From the NCBI GenBank assembly GCA_034437035.1, contig DAOTUI010000166.1, forward strand, positions 4,669 through 68,668: DNA of 64,000 nucleotides, in the 5' to 3' direction. Below the pieces are notes generated by a model. That model made no database searches and was not told the origin of the DNA. It saw only the letters and a program-made list of their open reading frames with translations. Of the stretch, positions 35,853 through 44,657 are shown in pieces. The DNA is from CAKZQX01 sp034437035 (GTDB taxonomy: Bacteria; Chloroflexota; Chloroflexia; Chloroflexales; Chloroflexaceae). Positions within the stretch are counted from its first letter, which is position 1. The number at the start of each line of letters is the position of its first letter. The translations under genes were made by a program, and so were the position numbers.

Positions 35853-38330
35853 CTATGCACCGTTGGGGCTGACCAGCACCTGAGTGCCGTCACCATTCTC
35901 CGTTGCCTCATCAGGTTCATCGCACGACAGGGCGGCAACCCGGTCGCCATCATCGAGATTAAGAATAGTAACGCCTTGCGTGGCCCGGCCCAGTCGCGAA
36001 ATACCGTCGGCCAGTTGCCGCATAACGACACCACTGGTCGTGATAAAGGTCAGCAGTGAGGCCGCCCCCACAGTGTGTGCGGCGGCGACCTCATCATTCT
36101 GGCGCAACCTGATCCCAATCACACCGCTGGTAGCCCGTCCTTTGGTAGGGAACTCCTCCAGCGCGGTACGCTTGCCAAAGCCCTTGGCGGTAATCACCAG
36201 CAGATCGGCGGCAGGGTCGGCCAGGCCCATCCAGACCACCCGGTCGTTATCCCCCAGGTTTGCGCCGATGACACCCCGTGCCGTACGACCCATCGGACGC
36301 ACATCATCCTGCCGGAAGCGGATGGTCTGACCACGTACGGTAATCATCAGAATATCTTCGTCACCCTGGCTGGTGGTTACCCACCCCAGGAAATCGCCAT
36401 CATCCAGACCGATGGCGATCAGACCATTGGAGCGAACCTGGCTGTACTCCTTGAGCAGCGTGCGCTTGATCTGACCATGGGCGGTTGCCATCACCAGATA
36501 CTCGCCGTGGTTAAAGTCCGGCACCGCCAGCATTGATGTAACCTGCTCACCCGGCTCCAGCGAAACCAGGTTGACCAGCGGCAGACCTTTGGCGGTGCGG
36601 TTGGCCTCGGGCACCTCGTGCGCCTTGATCTGGAAGACCTTGCCCCGATCGGTGAAGAAGAGCAGATCTTCCATCGTGCCACAGGTCAGAATATGACGGA
36701 CAACATCCTGCTCACGTGTGACCATACCTTTGACACCACGTCCGCCGCGCCGCTGGGTGCGATAGGTATCACAGGGCTGGCGCTTGATGTAGCCCCGGCT
36801 GGTCAGAGTAATCAACACGCGCACATCGGGGATCAAGTCTTCATCGCTGACCTCACCGTTAACATCGGGGATAATACGGGTGCGCCGCTCGTCGCCATAC
36901 TGCTCTTTGATGCGGTGCAGATCCTCGGTAATCAGGTACAGCACCCGACGCGGATTAGCCAGGATATCCTCCAACTCGGCGATCAACTGGATGACCTCCC
37001 GATACTCGTCTTCGATCTTCTGGCGCTCCAGGGCGGCCAGTCGTCGCAGTTGCATATCCAGGATGGCCTGGGACTGAACCTGCGTTAGTTCGAACCGGGT
37101 CATCAGGTTGGTGCGCGCACTCTCGGCGGTACGTGACTCGCGGATTGTACGAATAATCTCGTCGAGATTGTCGAGAGCGATCTTCAGACCTTCGAGGATG
37201 TGGGCACGGGCACGGGCCTTCTCCAAGTCAAACTCGGTACGGCGGCGAATAACATTCCGGCGATGCTGAATATACTCATTAAGCACCCGCTTGAGGTTGA
37301 GCACGCGCGGCTGGCGGCCCTCCTCGGTCAATGCCAGCATATTTACACCGAAGGTCGTCTGCATCTGGGTATGCTTGAAGAGCGCGTTGAGCACCTTCTT
37401 GGGCTGTGCATCCTGCTTGAGGAAGATCACCAGGCGCATACCGGTGCGGTCAGACTGATCCTGAACATCGCGGATGCCTTCGAGCTTGCGATCCTTGACC
37501 ATCTCAGCAATGCGCTCGTGCAATCGAGCCTTGTTGACCTGGTAAGGCAGTTCGGTGACAACAATATTGAATGCGCCGCGCGAACCCTCCTCAATATGCG
37601 CCCGGGCGCGCAGGGTAATATGGCCTTTGCCGGTGCTGTAGGCATTCATAATCCCTTCGGTGCCCAGGATGCTGCCGGCGGTGGGGAAATCCGGCCCCGG
37701 CATAATTTTGACCAGGTCTTCGACGGTTGCCTCCGGATTCTCGACAAGATGCATGATTGCGTCGCACAACTCCTTTAGATTGTGGGGTGGGACATTGGTA
37801 GCCATACCCACCGCAATCCCCGACGCGCCGTTGAGCAGCAGGTTGGGTAGCAGGGCCGGAAGGACTTCCGGCTCCTCATGCTCACCATCAAAGTTAGGCC
37901 GAAAATCAACCGTGTTTTTATCAATGTCAAGGAGCATCTCCTCGGCAATCCGGGTCAACCGGGCCTCGGTGTAACGATAGGCAGCGGGCGGGTCACCGTC
38001 AACCGAGCCAAAGTTGCCCTGCCCATCCACCAGGGGGTAGCGCAAGTTCCAGGGTTGCGCCATCCGCACCAGGGCATCATAGACGGCCATATCGCCGTGG
38101 GGATGGTACTTCTTCAGCACCTCACCGACAATACCGGCACACTTGGAGTAGCGCTGGTCGTGACGCAGACCTTCGCGCAACATTGCGTAGAGAATCCGCC
38201 GCTGCACCGGCTTGAGTCCATCGCGCACATCGGGCAATGCCCGCGCAACGATAACGCTCATAGCGTAGTCGAGATACGACTCGCGCATCTCGGTGATAAT
38301 ACTGATCGGACGAACAATCCCAATTTCCAT
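35853..38330 (-). CDS. gyrA: DNA gyrase subunit A
   Basis: 825 residues from ATG 38330 with GGAG 6 bases upstream (an upstream TTG at 38336 is less likely). N-terminal breakage-reunion domain: YLDYAMSVIVARALPDVRDGLKPVQRRILYAM, YHPHGDMAVYDALVRMAQPWNLRYPLVDGQGNFGS and the catalytic Tyr in AAYRYTEARL. The C-terminal beta-pinwheel starts with the GyrA box QRRGGRGVKG, which marks gyrase rather than topoisomerase IV. It introduces negative supercoils with GyrB; gyrB is not in the window. The quinolone-determining serine is replaced by Met at residue 81 (codon 38088-38090). Confidence 0.97.
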   Translation of the reverse strand: MEIGIVRPISIITEMRESYLDYAMSVIVARALPDVRDGLKPVQRRILYAMLREGLRHDQRYSKCAGIVGEVLKKYHPHGDMAVYDALVRMAQPWNLRYPLVDGQGNFGSVDGDPPAAYRYTEARLTRIAEEMLLDIDKNTVDFRPNFDGEHEEPEVLPALLPNLLLNGASGIAVGMATNVPPHNLKELCDAIMHLVENPEATVEDLVKIMPGPDFPTAGSILGTEGIMNAYSTGKGHITLRARAHIEEGSRGAFNIVVTELPYQVNKARLHERIAEMVKDRKLEGIRDVQDQSDRTGMRLVIFLKQDAQPKKVLNALFKHTQMQTTFGVNMLALTEEGRQPRVLNLKRVLNEYIQHRRNVIRRRTEFDLEKARARAHILEGLKIALDNLDEIIRTIRESRTAESARTNLMTRFELTQVQSQAILDMQLRRLAALERQKIEDEYREVIQLIAELEDILANPRRVLYLITEDLHRIKEQYGDERRTRIIPDVNGEVSDEDLIPDVRVLITLTSRGYIKRQPCDTYRTQRRGGRGVKGMVTREQDVVRHILTCGTMEDLLFFTDRGKVFQIKAHEVPEANRTAKGLPLVNLVSLEPGEQVTSMLAVPDFNHGEYLVMATAHGQIKRTLLKEYSQVRSNGLIAIGLDDGDFLGWVTTSQGDEDILMITVRGQTIRFRQDDVRPMGRTARGVIGANLGDNDRVVWMGLADPAADLLVITAKGFGKRTALEEFPTKGRATSGVIGIRLRQNDEVAAAHTVGAASLLTFITTSGVVMRQLADGISRLGRATQGVTILNLDDGDRVAALSCDEPDEATENGDGTQVLVSPNGA

Positions 38331-38698
38331 ACACAACTCCGTAAGTGGGCATGACAGACGTGGGGTCTCTCATGTCGAACAATGCAAACCACCTGGTTTT
38401 GCTTTTATCTAAATTCAGGACGCAGCAAAGGGGCACCCTGCAGCGGCGCGGCGGGCCGCTACGCGGAACCCCTTCGTTTCCGTGATCTCCATGCACGATT
38501 TAAGGCATATTATACACCTAAAACGTGGTTTTGTCCAATCATTCCGAACGAATGTTTGCCATATGTGGAGCGGGGTGCAGGGCCCACACGAACAGTGGAC
38601 AAACGCCGTACGGCGGGGATTTCCGTTATAATTGGAAATGGTGAATACACTCTCTTTGAAACCGAAAAGAACTGCGAGCAGTTGCGGAGAAACAGCGC
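38331..38698. other. Divergent intergenic region between gyrA and the racemase gene
   Basis: 368 bases. A perfect TATAAT at 38627-38632 precedes the racemase gene by 67 bases; the -35 region is unclear. Nothing else is seen. Confidence 0.45.
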
Positions 38699-39397
38699 AT
38701 GAAAACAATCGGACTTATCGGCGGGATGAGTTGGGAGTCTTCGCTGGAGTATTACCGCATCATCAACGAGCAGGTCAAAAGCAGATGTGGCGAGTTGCAC
38801 TCGGCCCGGAGCCTGATGTACTCGGTCGATTTTGCCGAGATTGAGACGCTGCAACAGCAGGGCCGGTGGGATGCGGCTGCCACAATCCTCGCGGACGCGG
38901 CCCGACGCCTGGAACGGGGCGGCGCTGATCTGCTGGTCTTATGCACTAACACCATGCATAAAGTTGCGGATGCAATTGCGAACGCAGTGCATATTCCGCT
39001 GCTGCATATTGCCGATCCGACGGCCGCAGCTATCCGCGCTGCTGGTTTGGGAACAGTTGGGCTGCTGGGTACACGCTTTACGATGGAGCAGGCGTTTTAC
39101 AAGGGGCGGCTTGCGGAGCAGCATGGTCTGAATGTGCTGGTGCCGGAACAGCATGATCGTGAGACGGTGCATCGCATCATTTATGACGAACTCTGCCTGG
39201 GGATGATCAAACCGGAGGCAAAGGCTGCGTATATCCACGTTATGGAGCGGCTCCAGGCGGTGGGTGCGGAGGGAATTATCCTGGGGTGTACCGAGATTGG
39301 TCTGCTGATCAAGACGGAAGACAGCCGGCTGCCGCTCTTTGATACGACCCGGCTCCACGCGGAAGCGGCGGTTGCGTATGCGCTTGGGTTGGGATGA
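38699..39397 (+). CDS. Aspartate/glutamate racemase family protein
   Basis: 232 residues. IGLIGGMSWESSLEYYRIIN at the N-terminus is the hallmark of the YgeA/aspartate racemase group. The two catalytic cysteines are in VLCTNTMHK (about residue 82) and LGCTEIGLL (about 198). It interconverts L- and D-aspartate or glutamate, or acts on a related amino acid, without a cofactor. It stands alone, so the physiological substrate is open; D-amino acids for peptidoglycan are one possibility. Confidence 0.9.
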   Translation: MKTIGLIGGMSWESSLEYYRIINEQVKSRCGELHSARSLMYSVDFAEIETLQQQGRWDAAATILADAARRLERGGADLLVLCTNTMHKVADAIANAVHIPLLHIADPTAAAIRAAGLGTVGLLGTRFTMEQAFYKGRLAEQHGLNVLVPEQHDRETVHRIIYDELCLGMIKPEAKAAYIHVMERLQAVGAEGIILGCTEIGLLIKTEDSRLPLFDTTRLHAEAAVAYALGLG

Positions 39398-39498
39398 GTG
39401 TAGGGGTGGGACATACTACAACAGTATCTTTTTTCACCGCAGAGACGCTGAGGTCGCAGAGATGATAAACATACGTGGAGTTAACAGGTGAAACAGTT

Positions 39499-39740
39499 AT
39501 GCCGGGTGAGATGGGGAATAAACCATTTGCAGAGCAGAAGGTTACATTTACATATATGCTCGAACTTAACGGGGAGATTGTCGTTATCCAAATGTTCCGG
39601 CACGGATTAACCTGGAAACCGGTGAGCGCCTCTTTGTGCCCGAGACGGTGGAGCAGATACAGGCGATCCTACGCTCAGGGAGAGCACCCGCAGAGGGAGT
39701 TCAATCTCCCGTGTTTGAGTTCAATCCAGAACGGCAGTAA
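39499..39740 (+). pseudogene. Frameshifted small antitoxin-like gene (YgiT-C-terminus type)
   Basis: The first ~30 codons from ATG 39499 read MPGEMGNKPFAEQKVTFTYMLELNGEIVVI. The continuation is in another frame, reading NVPARINLETGERLFVPETVEQIQAILRSGRAPAEGVQSPVFEFNPERQ and stopping at 39738-39740. Together they match a small protein type (V-T-x-T-x-E-x-x-G-x-I-x-x-I-x-x-V-P-A-R-x-N-x-E-T-G-E) that I know as a partner of small toxins. A single lost base in the A-run around 39589-39593 explains the break. No toxin gene is adjacent. A sequencing error would be the alternative. Confidence 0.6.
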
Positions 39741-39853
39741 AGTTAAAACTAAGGCATAAACCCACGTTCGAGTTTGACGGTTGCTCCTGAGCGGACTATT
39801 CTCAACCAGAAGTCATTCGATTATCAGATAGATCACCCCCAGCGAGGTGTGTT

Positions 39854-40012
39854 GTGACAACTTATCCACCAACAATCATATCGAGATTACAGGTAAAGAA
39901 TTACAAAAGTCTGGCCGATATTGATGTAACCTTTGGTTCCCCGACGATCCTGGTTGGGACAAACGGGCCTGGTAAAAGTATTTCAACTATGTTGAAAAAA
40001 ACAGGTAAATAA
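39854..40012 (+). pseudogene. Truncated N-terminus of an SMC/OLD-type AAA ATPase
   Basis: 52 residues from GTG 39854: ISRLQVKNYKSLADIDVTFGSPTILVGTNGPGKSISTM, then a stop. This is the first strand, the Y-K-S-L motif and the Walker A loop (GTNGPGKS, from GPNGSGKS) of a nuclease-associated ATPase of the OLD or AAA_15/21 group, which normally has 350-600 residues. The reading frame ends as the sequence passes into the half palindromic element at 40017. The rest of the gene is not found downstream. Confidence 0.7.
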
Positions 40013-40016
40013 AGCA

Positions 40017-40112
40017 CCATGCTGCCGCAGGCGAATCGGGCTTTCATCGACTGAAACGCCTGGATTGAACGCCCACCACATAAGGCGTGTGAGTAACAGG
40101 ACTTACGCGAGA
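40017..40112. repeat. Palindromic element copy A (half) and a 20-base stub
   Basis: 40017-40095 matches only one arm of the element family: box CTGCCGCAGGCGAA, spacer and end sequence ACCACATAAGGCGTGTGA. It starts in place of the missing part of the ATPase gene. A second end sequence (AACAGGACTTACGCG, ~40094-40109) begins at once and is cut off after about 20 bases. Confidence 0.6.
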
Positions 40113-40121
40113 GAACAAAGA

Positions 40122-40158
40122 ACGGGCCAGAGCAACTCTGGCCCGTCCACAACTTTTT
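40122..40158 (+). terminator. Rho-independent-type terminator
   Basis: ACGGGCCAGAG (40122-40132) pairs perfectly with CTCTGGCCCGT (40136-40146), loop CAA, then CCACAAC and a T-run (40152-40158). No intact gene precedes it on the plus strand, so it is probably left from a lost gene. Confidence 0.6.
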
Positions 40159-40260
40159 TATTCTTCCCACATCACTTGCAACTGAAGGAACCCCAGCAAT
40201 CTACAAACCCAAAACCTCTTATACTTCAACCTGTTTCAAAACGATAGACACCTTTTATTA
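40159..40260. other. Unassigned accessory DNA
   Basis: Between the terminator and element copy B I see no gene. The sequence is A/C-rich (CCCAAAACC, TTCAAAACG) and unlike its surroundings in composition. Confidence 0.4.
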
Positions 40261-40461
40261 ACACGACTTACGCGGTGGGCGTACAAATCAGACATGTACT
40301 CCCACAAAGGCAGTCTTCACCTGCAGCAGCAGGGTACATTTTGATCTTTTTTCACAAAAGTTTTGCACAGTGTGCAAAACTTTTGTGAAAAAAAGATGGT
40401 TTCTTCCGCCCTGCCGGCACCGAAATTTCCTGTCGGGTCAGGGACCGCGTAACTCCTGTTA
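40261..40461. repeat. Palindromic element copy B
   Basis: Ends ACACGACTTACGCGGT and ACCGCGTAACTCCTGT form the terminal inverted repeat. The inner box is CCTGCAGCAGCAGG on the left and CCCTGCCGGC on the right. The core hairpin is at 40344-40397: 26-base arm beginning ATCTTTTTTCACAAAAG, one-base centre, one bulged A on the right. The arms match copy E2 in inverted orientation. Confidence 0.75.
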
Positions 40462-40590
40462 TTACGCAATACAGAAAGAACAAACCGTCAAAGGGTACAT
40501 AGTGTTGCGCTGGACGTGTTTTGTTCCTTGTTGCTTTTTTTTCTGTTCTTTACTTATTCTTTCTATCCTCCATAAACGACCATTGTGCGG
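40462..40590. other. Unassigned A/T-richer stretch
   Basis: 129 bases with pyrimidine-rich runs (CTTTTTTTTCTGTTCTTTAC). No gene is seen. On the minus strand it is the downstream region of the metallophosphoesterase gene. Confidence 0.35.
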
Positions 40591-41535
40591 TTATTCGCGC
40601 ACCAGCGTAAAAATTGTCGCCTCCGGCGGACACCCCAGGCGGAACGACAACCCACCCAGGCCGCGCGTGATATACAACTGCATCGCCTGCACCCGCTCAT
40701 GCCCGGCGGCATAGCGCATCCCGTGCAGCGGCAGGCAGAACCAACCCAGCAACGGCAGGCACATATGCCCACCATGCGTATGGCCGGAGAACTGCACCGC
40801 GATATTGTGCCGGGCGGCAACGTCGGCAAAATCCGGCGCATGTGCCAGCAGGAGTGTAAACGCATCGGCGGGCACATGCGCCAGCGCCGCATCCAGATCA
40901 GCCGCGCCACCCCACATATCATCAACCCCGGCCAGCCAGAAGGTGTCGCCGTGCCGGCTTAAGCGCTTGCCGGCGTTGATCAAAAACTCAATCCCCAGCG
41001 GCTCCAGCATTGCGCGAATCTCGTCAACCCCTTCCCAATAGTCGTGGTTGCCCGGCACGGCATACATGCCCAGTGGAGCATGCAGCGGCCCCAGCAACTC
41101 CGGCAGATCGACGATGGGCTCAGGAAAGCTGACAAAATCACCCGTCATGATCAGCAGATCGGGCTGTTCCCGGACCATCTGCGCCACGGCCCAGCGGGTA
41201 TTCTCATGCCCGTGGGGTTGCCCCAGGTGCATATCGCTCAGTTGCCCGATGCGCAGCCCCTCCAGCGCGGGCGGCAGGTTCGGCAGGCGCAGCGTTACCC
41301 GCTCCAGCACCGGCCGGCGCGGCTCAACCAGAACGGTATAGGCCGCACCCACAATTCCGGCAGCGCCGAGTGCCGCTGCGGCCGCCACGCCCCCCGCCTG
41401 CACCGCCAGGGCCGCGAGTGTTCCCACGGCTACACCCGCACCCAACCAGCGCGGTGAGTAGCGTACGAGCGTCGGGTCGAAACGCGCCGGTTTCATCAAT
41501 TTCGTCTCAGATATCGTCGGTGTGGTCGATGTCAT
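40591..41535 (-). CDS. Membrane-anchored metallophosphoesterase
   Basis: 314 residues from ATG 41535 (ATG 41496 also possible). One or two hydrophobic spans (~32-70, Ala-rich) anchor a calcineurin-like phosphoesterase domain (~80-310) with the full set SDMHLG, TGDFV, GNHDYW, LLAHAPDF and SGHTHGGHMCLP. Closest in layout to the YaeI/YkuE group, some of which hydrolyse UDP-diacylglucosamine or phospholipid head groups at the membrane. The substrate cannot be fixed from sequence. It is divergent from uvrC, with element copy C between them. Confidence 0.9.
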   Translation of the reverse strand: MTSTTPTISETKLMKPARFDPTLVRYSPRWLGAGVAVGTLAALAVQAGGVAAAAALGAAGIVGAAYTVLVEPRRPVLERVTLRLPNLPPALEGLRIGQLSDMHLGQPHGHENTRWAVAQMVREQPDLLIMTGDFVSFPEPIVDLPELLGPLHAPLGMYAVPGNHDYWEGVDEIRAMLEPLGIEFLINAGKRLSRHGDTFWLAGVDDMWGGAADLDAALAHVPADAFTLLLAHAPDFADVAARHNIAVQFSGHTHGGHMCLPLLGWFCLPLHGMRYAAGHERVQAMQLYITRGLGGLSFRLGCPPEATIFTLVRE

Positions 41536-41807
41536 AAATTCTCATGCTCCTCGATCTTCTTCGCGTTTCCGGTTTGCCTCGGTGGATACCTGTCCCTGGA
41601 CCTCCCGGCAACAACCCGCATTTTGCGTCAGGTAGTGCCGGATTACTATACTGCGTCAATATGACGAAGCGATGAATTGACGCGCTCTGCGCAGATCGGT
41701 ACAATAATAGCAGGTCGCACGAACCACAGCCATACAGCATACCAGCCACAGTTACACGCAAGTCAACCCGGTGCGCGCTCCCCTGGATCTTTTGCACAAT
41801 AATCATT

Positions 41808-41952
41808 TACACGACTTACGCGGTGGACATGCAAACCGGACATGTAACCAGGTGAACGGCAGAATCGCCTGCGGCAGCATGGAGTCTTCTGCCCTGCCGG
41901 AGGCGAATCCCAATCCGCTGGATGGACGACCACGTAAGTTGTGTCATGTAAT
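41808..41952. repeat. Palindromic element copy C (no core hairpin)
   Basis: Ends TTACACGACTTACGCGGT and ACCACGTAAGTTGTGTCATG, inner box CGCCTGCGGCAGCATGG and CTGCCCTGCCGGAGGCG. The long core hairpin is absent: only GAGTCTT separates the boxes. It lies in the divergent region between the phosphoesterase and uvrC and leaves ~37 bases before uvrC. Confidence 0.7.
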
Positions 41953-41989
41953 CATTTGTACATATGTATAGAAAAGACTTACAAACACC

Positions 41990-44017
41990 ATGCCGGATCT
42001 GAGTTATACCGCCATTGCGGATCATGCCGCCTTTGAAGAACGGCTGAAACATGTGCCGCAGGCTCCCGGCATCTACCAGTGGAAGGATGCTCAGGGTACG
42101 CTGCTCTATGTCGGCAAGAGCAAGAGTCTGCGCGACCGGATGCGCTCCTACTTTGGCGCATCACGCGGCCTCAATGCCCGCACCCGCCGCATGGTCAGCC
42201 AGATTGCCGACTTTGAAATTATTGTCACCCAGAGCGAATTGGAAGCGCTGCTGCTGGAGATGAACCTGATTAAGCAGCATCGTCCGCGCTACAATATTCT
42301 GCTCAAGGATGATAAGAGCTATCCCTACATCAAGGTGACGCTACAGGACGAGTGGCCGCGCATGTTTACCACCCGCAAGGTGCTGGAGGATGGCGCGCGC
42401 TATTTTGGCCCCTACGCCAACGCCGGCTCGGTCTACCGCGCGCTGGATCTGCTGAACCGCCTGTTTGCCTTTCGCCCGCCCTACTCCTGCCCCGATACCA
42501 AGTTTATGCGACACCGGCGGATGGGCAAACCCTGCCTCTACTATGATATGAAACGCTGCCTGGGGCCATGCGTGCCCGGTCTGGTGGAACGTGCGGAGTA
42601 CCGCCAGGCAATTGAGGCGGCCTGCCGCTTCCTGGAGGGCAAGAGCGACCAGATCATCCGCGATATTCGCAAGCAGATGGAGCAAGCCGCCGAGGAGCTT
42701 AACTTCGAGCGGGCCGCATATCTGCGTGACCAGATCCGCGCCATCGAGAAGGTGCAGGAGAAGCAGCAGGTGCTGCGAACAGTGGATACCGACCAGGATG
42801 TGATCGCCTTTGCGCGCGAGGCCGATAGCGCGGTGGTGCAGGTGCTGTTTATTCGCGGCGGCAAACTGATCGGCGCGGAGCCCTTCACGCTCCAGGGGAC
42901 TGAGGATGCCAGTGATGCCGACCTGCTCTCCTCCTTTCTCACGCAGTTTTACGACAATGTGCCCAATATTCCCCCGAATGTGCTGCTGGCCGATTATGTC
43001 GAGGAGCCGCTGATTATCGAGCGCTGGCTGACGCAGAAGGGCGGGCACCGGGTTGAGATCGAGGTGCCACGCCGGGGTGAGAAGCGCCGCCTGATCGAGA
43101 TGGCATCCAACAATGCACGGCAGAAGCTGGAGGAGCTACGGTTGCAGTGGCTCAACAGCGAGCAGCGCGCGGTGGCGGCACTCAGCGAACTGCGCGACCG
43201 GCTGAGTCTGCCGGGGCTGCCACAACGCATTGAGTGTTACGATATTTCCAACACGCAGGGGCAGCAGTCAGTCGCCGGCATGGTGGTCTTTGAACGCGGC
43301 GAGCCGAAGACCAGCCTCTATCGGCGTTTTAAGATCAAGACGGTGGAGGGGGCCAATGACGTGGCATCAATCAACGAGGTGATCCGGCGGCGCTTCAAGC
43401 GGGCGGCGGCAATTCTGAACGAGCCGACCGATACCACGACTGACCCGGACAGCCTGGCAACCGGCCTGGGAACCACACCAGATGCCGCCGACAATCCGCC
43501 AGACGATCAGGCATCCGCGGATGCCACATCCACCGCGACGGAGGGCCGGCGCACGCCGCAGAATATTGAGAAGTGGGCGGAACTGCCCGACCTGATCATG
43601 ATCGACGGCGGACGCGGACAACTGAATGCCGCGCTGGAAGCACTACGCGAGTTGAGCTTTGAGCATATCCCGACGATTGGTGTTGCCAAGGGCGTGGGGC
43701 GGGATCGCTTCGACCTGGTGCTGCCCGACCAGTCGGAGCCACTGGTGCTGGAGCGCGACAGCCAGGCATTGCACCTGGTGCAGCGGATCGATGAGGAGGC
43801 GCACCGTTTTGCCATCACCTACCATCGCAAGCTGCGCGACAAAGCCACCTACACCTCGCCGCTGGAGGAGATCCCCGGCATCGGCCCGCGCCGTAAGCGC
43901 GCACTGCTCAAAGCCTTTGGCTCCCTCGACGGCATTCGCCAGGCCAGCATTGAGGAACTGGCCGCCGTGCCTGGCATGAACCGGAAGGCGGCGGAAGAGT
44001 TAAAAGGGATGATCTAG
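41990..44017 (+). CDS. uvrC: UvrABC excinuclease subunit C
   Basis: 675 residues. GIY-YIG nuclease (~20-100: APGIYQWKDAQGTLLYVGKSKSLRDRMRSYF), UVR helices (~215-250: KQMEQAAEELNFERAAYLRDQI), RNase H-like nuclease (~405-600: RIECYDISNTQGQQSVAGMVVF, IDGGRGQLNAA, LQ-LV...DEEAHRFAITYHRKLR) and C-terminal helix-hairpin-helix repeats (EEIPGIGPRRKRALLKAFGS). It makes the two incisions around bulky DNA lesions with UvrA/B. An acidic Thr/Asp/Ala-rich insertion (~483-515) sits inside the RNase H region and is not usual. The restriction gene starts 14 bases after the stop. Confidence 0.96.
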   Translation: MPDLSYTAIADHAAFEERLKHVPQAPGIYQWKDAQGTLLYVGKSKSLRDRMRSYFGASRGLNARTRRMVSQIADFEIIVTQSELEALLLEMNLIKQHRPRYNILLKDDKSYPYIKVTLQDEWPRMFTTRKVLEDGARYFGPYANAGSVYRALDLLNRLFAFRPPYSCPDTKFMRHRRMGKPCLYYDMKRCLGPCVPGLVERAEYRQAIEAACRFLEGKSDQIIRDIRKQMEQAAEELNFERAAYLRDQIRAIEKVQEKQQVLRTVDTDQDVIAFAREADSAVVQVLFIRGGKLIGAEPFTLQGTEDASDADLLSSFLTQFYDNVPNIPPNVLLADYVEEPLIIERWLTQKGGHRVEIEVPRRGEKRRLIEMASNNARQKLEELRLQWLNSEQRAVAALSELRDRLSLPGLPQRIECYDISNTQGQQSVAGMVVFERGEPKTSLYRRFKIKTVEGANDVASINEVIRRRFKRAAAILNEPTDTTTDPDSLATGLGTTPDAADNPPDDQASADATSTATEGRRTPQNIEKWAELPDLIMIDGGRGQLNAALEALRELSFEHIPTIGVAKGVGRDRFDLVLPDQSEPLVLERDSQALHLVQRIDEEAHRFAITYHRKLRDKATYTSPLEEIPGIGPRRKRALLKAFGSLDGIRQASIEELAAVPGMNRKAAEELKGMI

Positions 44018-44030
44018 AGCAGAAGAGAGC

Positions 44031-44657
44031 ATGAGTTTCGACTACAATCTCCACACTTTTCATTCACCAAAATTCCAGAGTGTCGTAAATGATGCAATCA
44101 CATTCTTTGATACAACACCTGTTCACGTATTGCCCCCACCAGGCCAATTTATCGGTCCCGGCGTCTACGGATTGTACTATCATGGCGGTTATGAAGCATA
44201 TACCAGGATTGCAACTCGAAATCAGGATACCTACCTGCAACCGATCTACATTGGCAAGGCTGTACCGCCTGGATGGCGCACAGGACGCGGTAGCACATCC
44301 AGCACACCAGATGTGTACCGGAGATTACGCAAACACGCAAACAGCATACAACAGGTGGCTAACCTGCGCATTGACGACTTCCGCTGTCGTTTCATGATTC
44401 TTAGCAACATTGAAAGCGATCTGGTTGTACCAGTAGAAGCCGAGCTGATCCGACGACACAAAACGCTCTGGAATACTGTCGTTGACGGTTTCGGTAATCA
44501 TGATCCAGGCAAAGGTCGGTACAATCAATCGCCTTCAGAATGGGACGTGTTACATCCTGGTCGATCATGGGCAGGACGATTGACAGGAACGCCCCCCGAG
44601 TACACCGCAATTATTGCAAAAATCCAGAACTTCCTGGATCTCTTACCGCTTCCGTAA
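44031..44657 (+). CDS. Eco29kI-family GIY-YIG restriction endonuclease
   Basis: 208 residues, close to the ~214 of Eco29kI. GIY-YIG core: GVYGLYY (44-50) and PIYIGKAVPPGWRTGR (71-86), the latter with the P-P-G-W-R insertion of the Eco29kI group. The further catalytic set is Tyr46, Tyr73, Arg98, His102 (YRRLRKHANSI) and Glu138 (VEAELIRRHKTLWN). Known members cut CCGCGG. It is 14 bases after uvrC and convergent with the methyltransferase, overlapping it by 15 bases at the 3' ends. There is no strong promoter of its own, so it may depend on uvrC transcription, keeping expression low. Confidence 0.85.
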   Translation: MSFDYNLHTFHSPKFQSVVNDAITFFDTTPVHVLPPPGQFIGPGVYGLYYHGGYEAYTRIATRNQDTYLQPIYIGKAVPPGWRTGRGSTSSTPDVYRRLRKHANSIQQVANLRIDDFRCRFMILSNIESDLVVPVEAELIRRHKTLWNTVVDGFGNHDPGKGRYNQSPSEWDVLHPGRSWAGRLTGTPPEYTAIIAKIQNFLDLLPLP

